Source: Bacillota bacterium (GTDB lineage Bacteria; Bacillota; Clostridia; Oscillospirales; Oscillospiraceae). From it: DNA of 14,046 nucleotides. The DNA lies in assembly GCA_029777215.1 (NCBI GenBank), contig JAKOSQ010000081.1, positions 1 through 14,046 of the forward strand. Direction: 5' to 3'. Position numbers and translations under genes: made by a program. Positions 13,547 through 14,046 of the stretch are shown here, in pieces. The notes beneath the pieces are model-generated. The model saw only the letters and a list, made by a program, of their open reading frames with translations, was not told where the DNA came from and ran no database searches. Position 1 is the stretch's first letter; each line of letters opens with the position of its first letter.

Positions 13547-14046
13547 ACTCTGCCGATATCATATAGTAGTACACCGGCTGCCCGCCGTTGATAACGGACA
13601 TCTCGGCGTCGGGGTGCTTTTCTGAGAGCGTGTCGGCCACCTGCTGGGCGTCCTCCTGCGTGACGTCCTCGCCGTAGTAGACTGTGAGGAATTCGGGGGC
13701 GACATCCGCGAGCTTGTCGGCAAGCGTTTCGACGAGGGCGGTGATGTCCGCGTTGCTGCCGAGCAGCGCGCCGTCGAGCAGACCCAGATACTCGCCGGCC
13801 TTGATCTCGTAGCCGTCAAAGTCCGAGTCGCGCGCGGCGTAGGTGATGAGGGCGGTGTGGACGTTCGAGATCGATTCGTTCGCCGAGGCGATGAGTTCTT
13901 CCTCGCTCTGCTCGTAGATCTCCATGCCGAGCATTGCGGAGACACCCTGCGGGATCGTCTTGGTTGGGATGATGACGACCTTCTTTTCCGTGAGCGGAGC
14001 GACCTGCTCGGCCGCCATGATGATGTTTTTGTTGTTCGGGAAGACA
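13545..14046 (-). CDS. fakA: Fatty acid kinase FakA-like protein (DAK2/YloV), C-terminal part
   Basis: Partial: it enters from the right edge and ends at TAA 13547-13545; 166 codons are visible. The block FPNNKNIIMAAEQV...VVIIPTKTIPQGVSAML is a hallmark of the FakA C-terminal region. The end, YYGEDVTQEDAQQVADTL, then GGQPVYYYMISAE, is also typical. FakA is the ATP-binding kinase that phosphorylates fatty acids held by FakB for phospholipid synthesis. The catalytic DAK2 (DhaL-like) domain is outside the window. No FakB gene is visible. Family assignment is strong; the enzymatic role follows from characterised homologues. Confidence 0.9.
   Translation of the reverse strand, partial: VFPNNKNIIMAAEQVAPLTEKKVVIIPTKTIPQGVSAMLGMEIYEQSEEELIASANESISNVHTALITYAARDSDFDGYEIKAGEYLGLLDGALLGSNADITALVETLADKLADVAPEFLTVYYGEDVTQEDAQQVADTLSEKHPDAEMSVINGGQPVYYYMISAE

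Noticed and set aside
13269..13566. Small plus-strand ORFs in the 13271-13511 gap
   Set aside because: No ribosome sites; they cross the palindromes and the FakA terminator, and the peptides are Arg/Ala-rich without similarity I recognise.

Overview
The window looks like chromosome from a GC-rich, Gram-positive anaerobe of the Clostridia, most likely the Oscillospiraceae/Ruminococcaceae group. The evidence is conserved Firmicutes gene sets (rpmH-rnpA-yidD-yidC-jag, holB-ricT, a fakA-type gene, efp followed by a CD1247-like gene), an SLH-domain surface protein, strong GC3 bias, frequent TTG/GTG starts, and sigma-A type promoters (TTGACA/TATAAT). No rRNA, tRNA, CRISPR array, insertion sequence or phage gene was seen.

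Layout. 1-113: the 3' end of efp. 215-727: a small acidic protein with a Cys/His-rich linker and a zinc ribbon, closed by a terminator. 910-1341 (+) GNAT acetyltransferase converges on 1405-1926 (-) DUF308/HdeD-like membrane protein, sharing a bidirectional terminator. The DUF308 gene has an in-frame amber codon near its 5' end. 2180-3244 (+) membrane acyltransferase converges on 3296-3787 (-) dCMP deaminase, again over a shared terminator. The deaminase lies just downstream of 3842-6124 (-), a secreted three-SLH, beta-solenoid, YkuD L,D-transpeptidase.

Queuosine module. Divergent from the transpeptidase, with overlapping -10 boxes, lie queH (6257-6859, probable CTG start) and queT (6921-7457). 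Between them is a compact H-type pseudoknot (6866-6912) whose second helix takes up the ribosome-binding region of queT. I read it as a probable preQ1 riboswitch controlling uptake of the queuosine precursor separately from queH.

Ribosome/membrane biogenesis operon. A strong promoter (7519-7548) drives rpmH, rnpA, yidD, yidC and jag. An acyl carrier protein gene follows jag where mnmE often lies in relatives. A terminator and a new promoter (10972-11000) then start holB-ricT. RicT carries a long Gln/Gly/Pro/Arg-rich tail. 13271-13511 is a non-coding, palindrome-rich stretch that may be a repeat element. The right edge holds the C-terminal part of a fatty acid kinase FakA-like gene on the minus strand.

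The best candidates for something new are the intercistronic queT pseudoknot, the amber-interrupted DUF308 gene, the solenoid-spaced L,D-transpeptidase and the palindromic element at 13271-13511. I did not find a convincing wholly novel multigene system. Most of the window is ordinary core genome.
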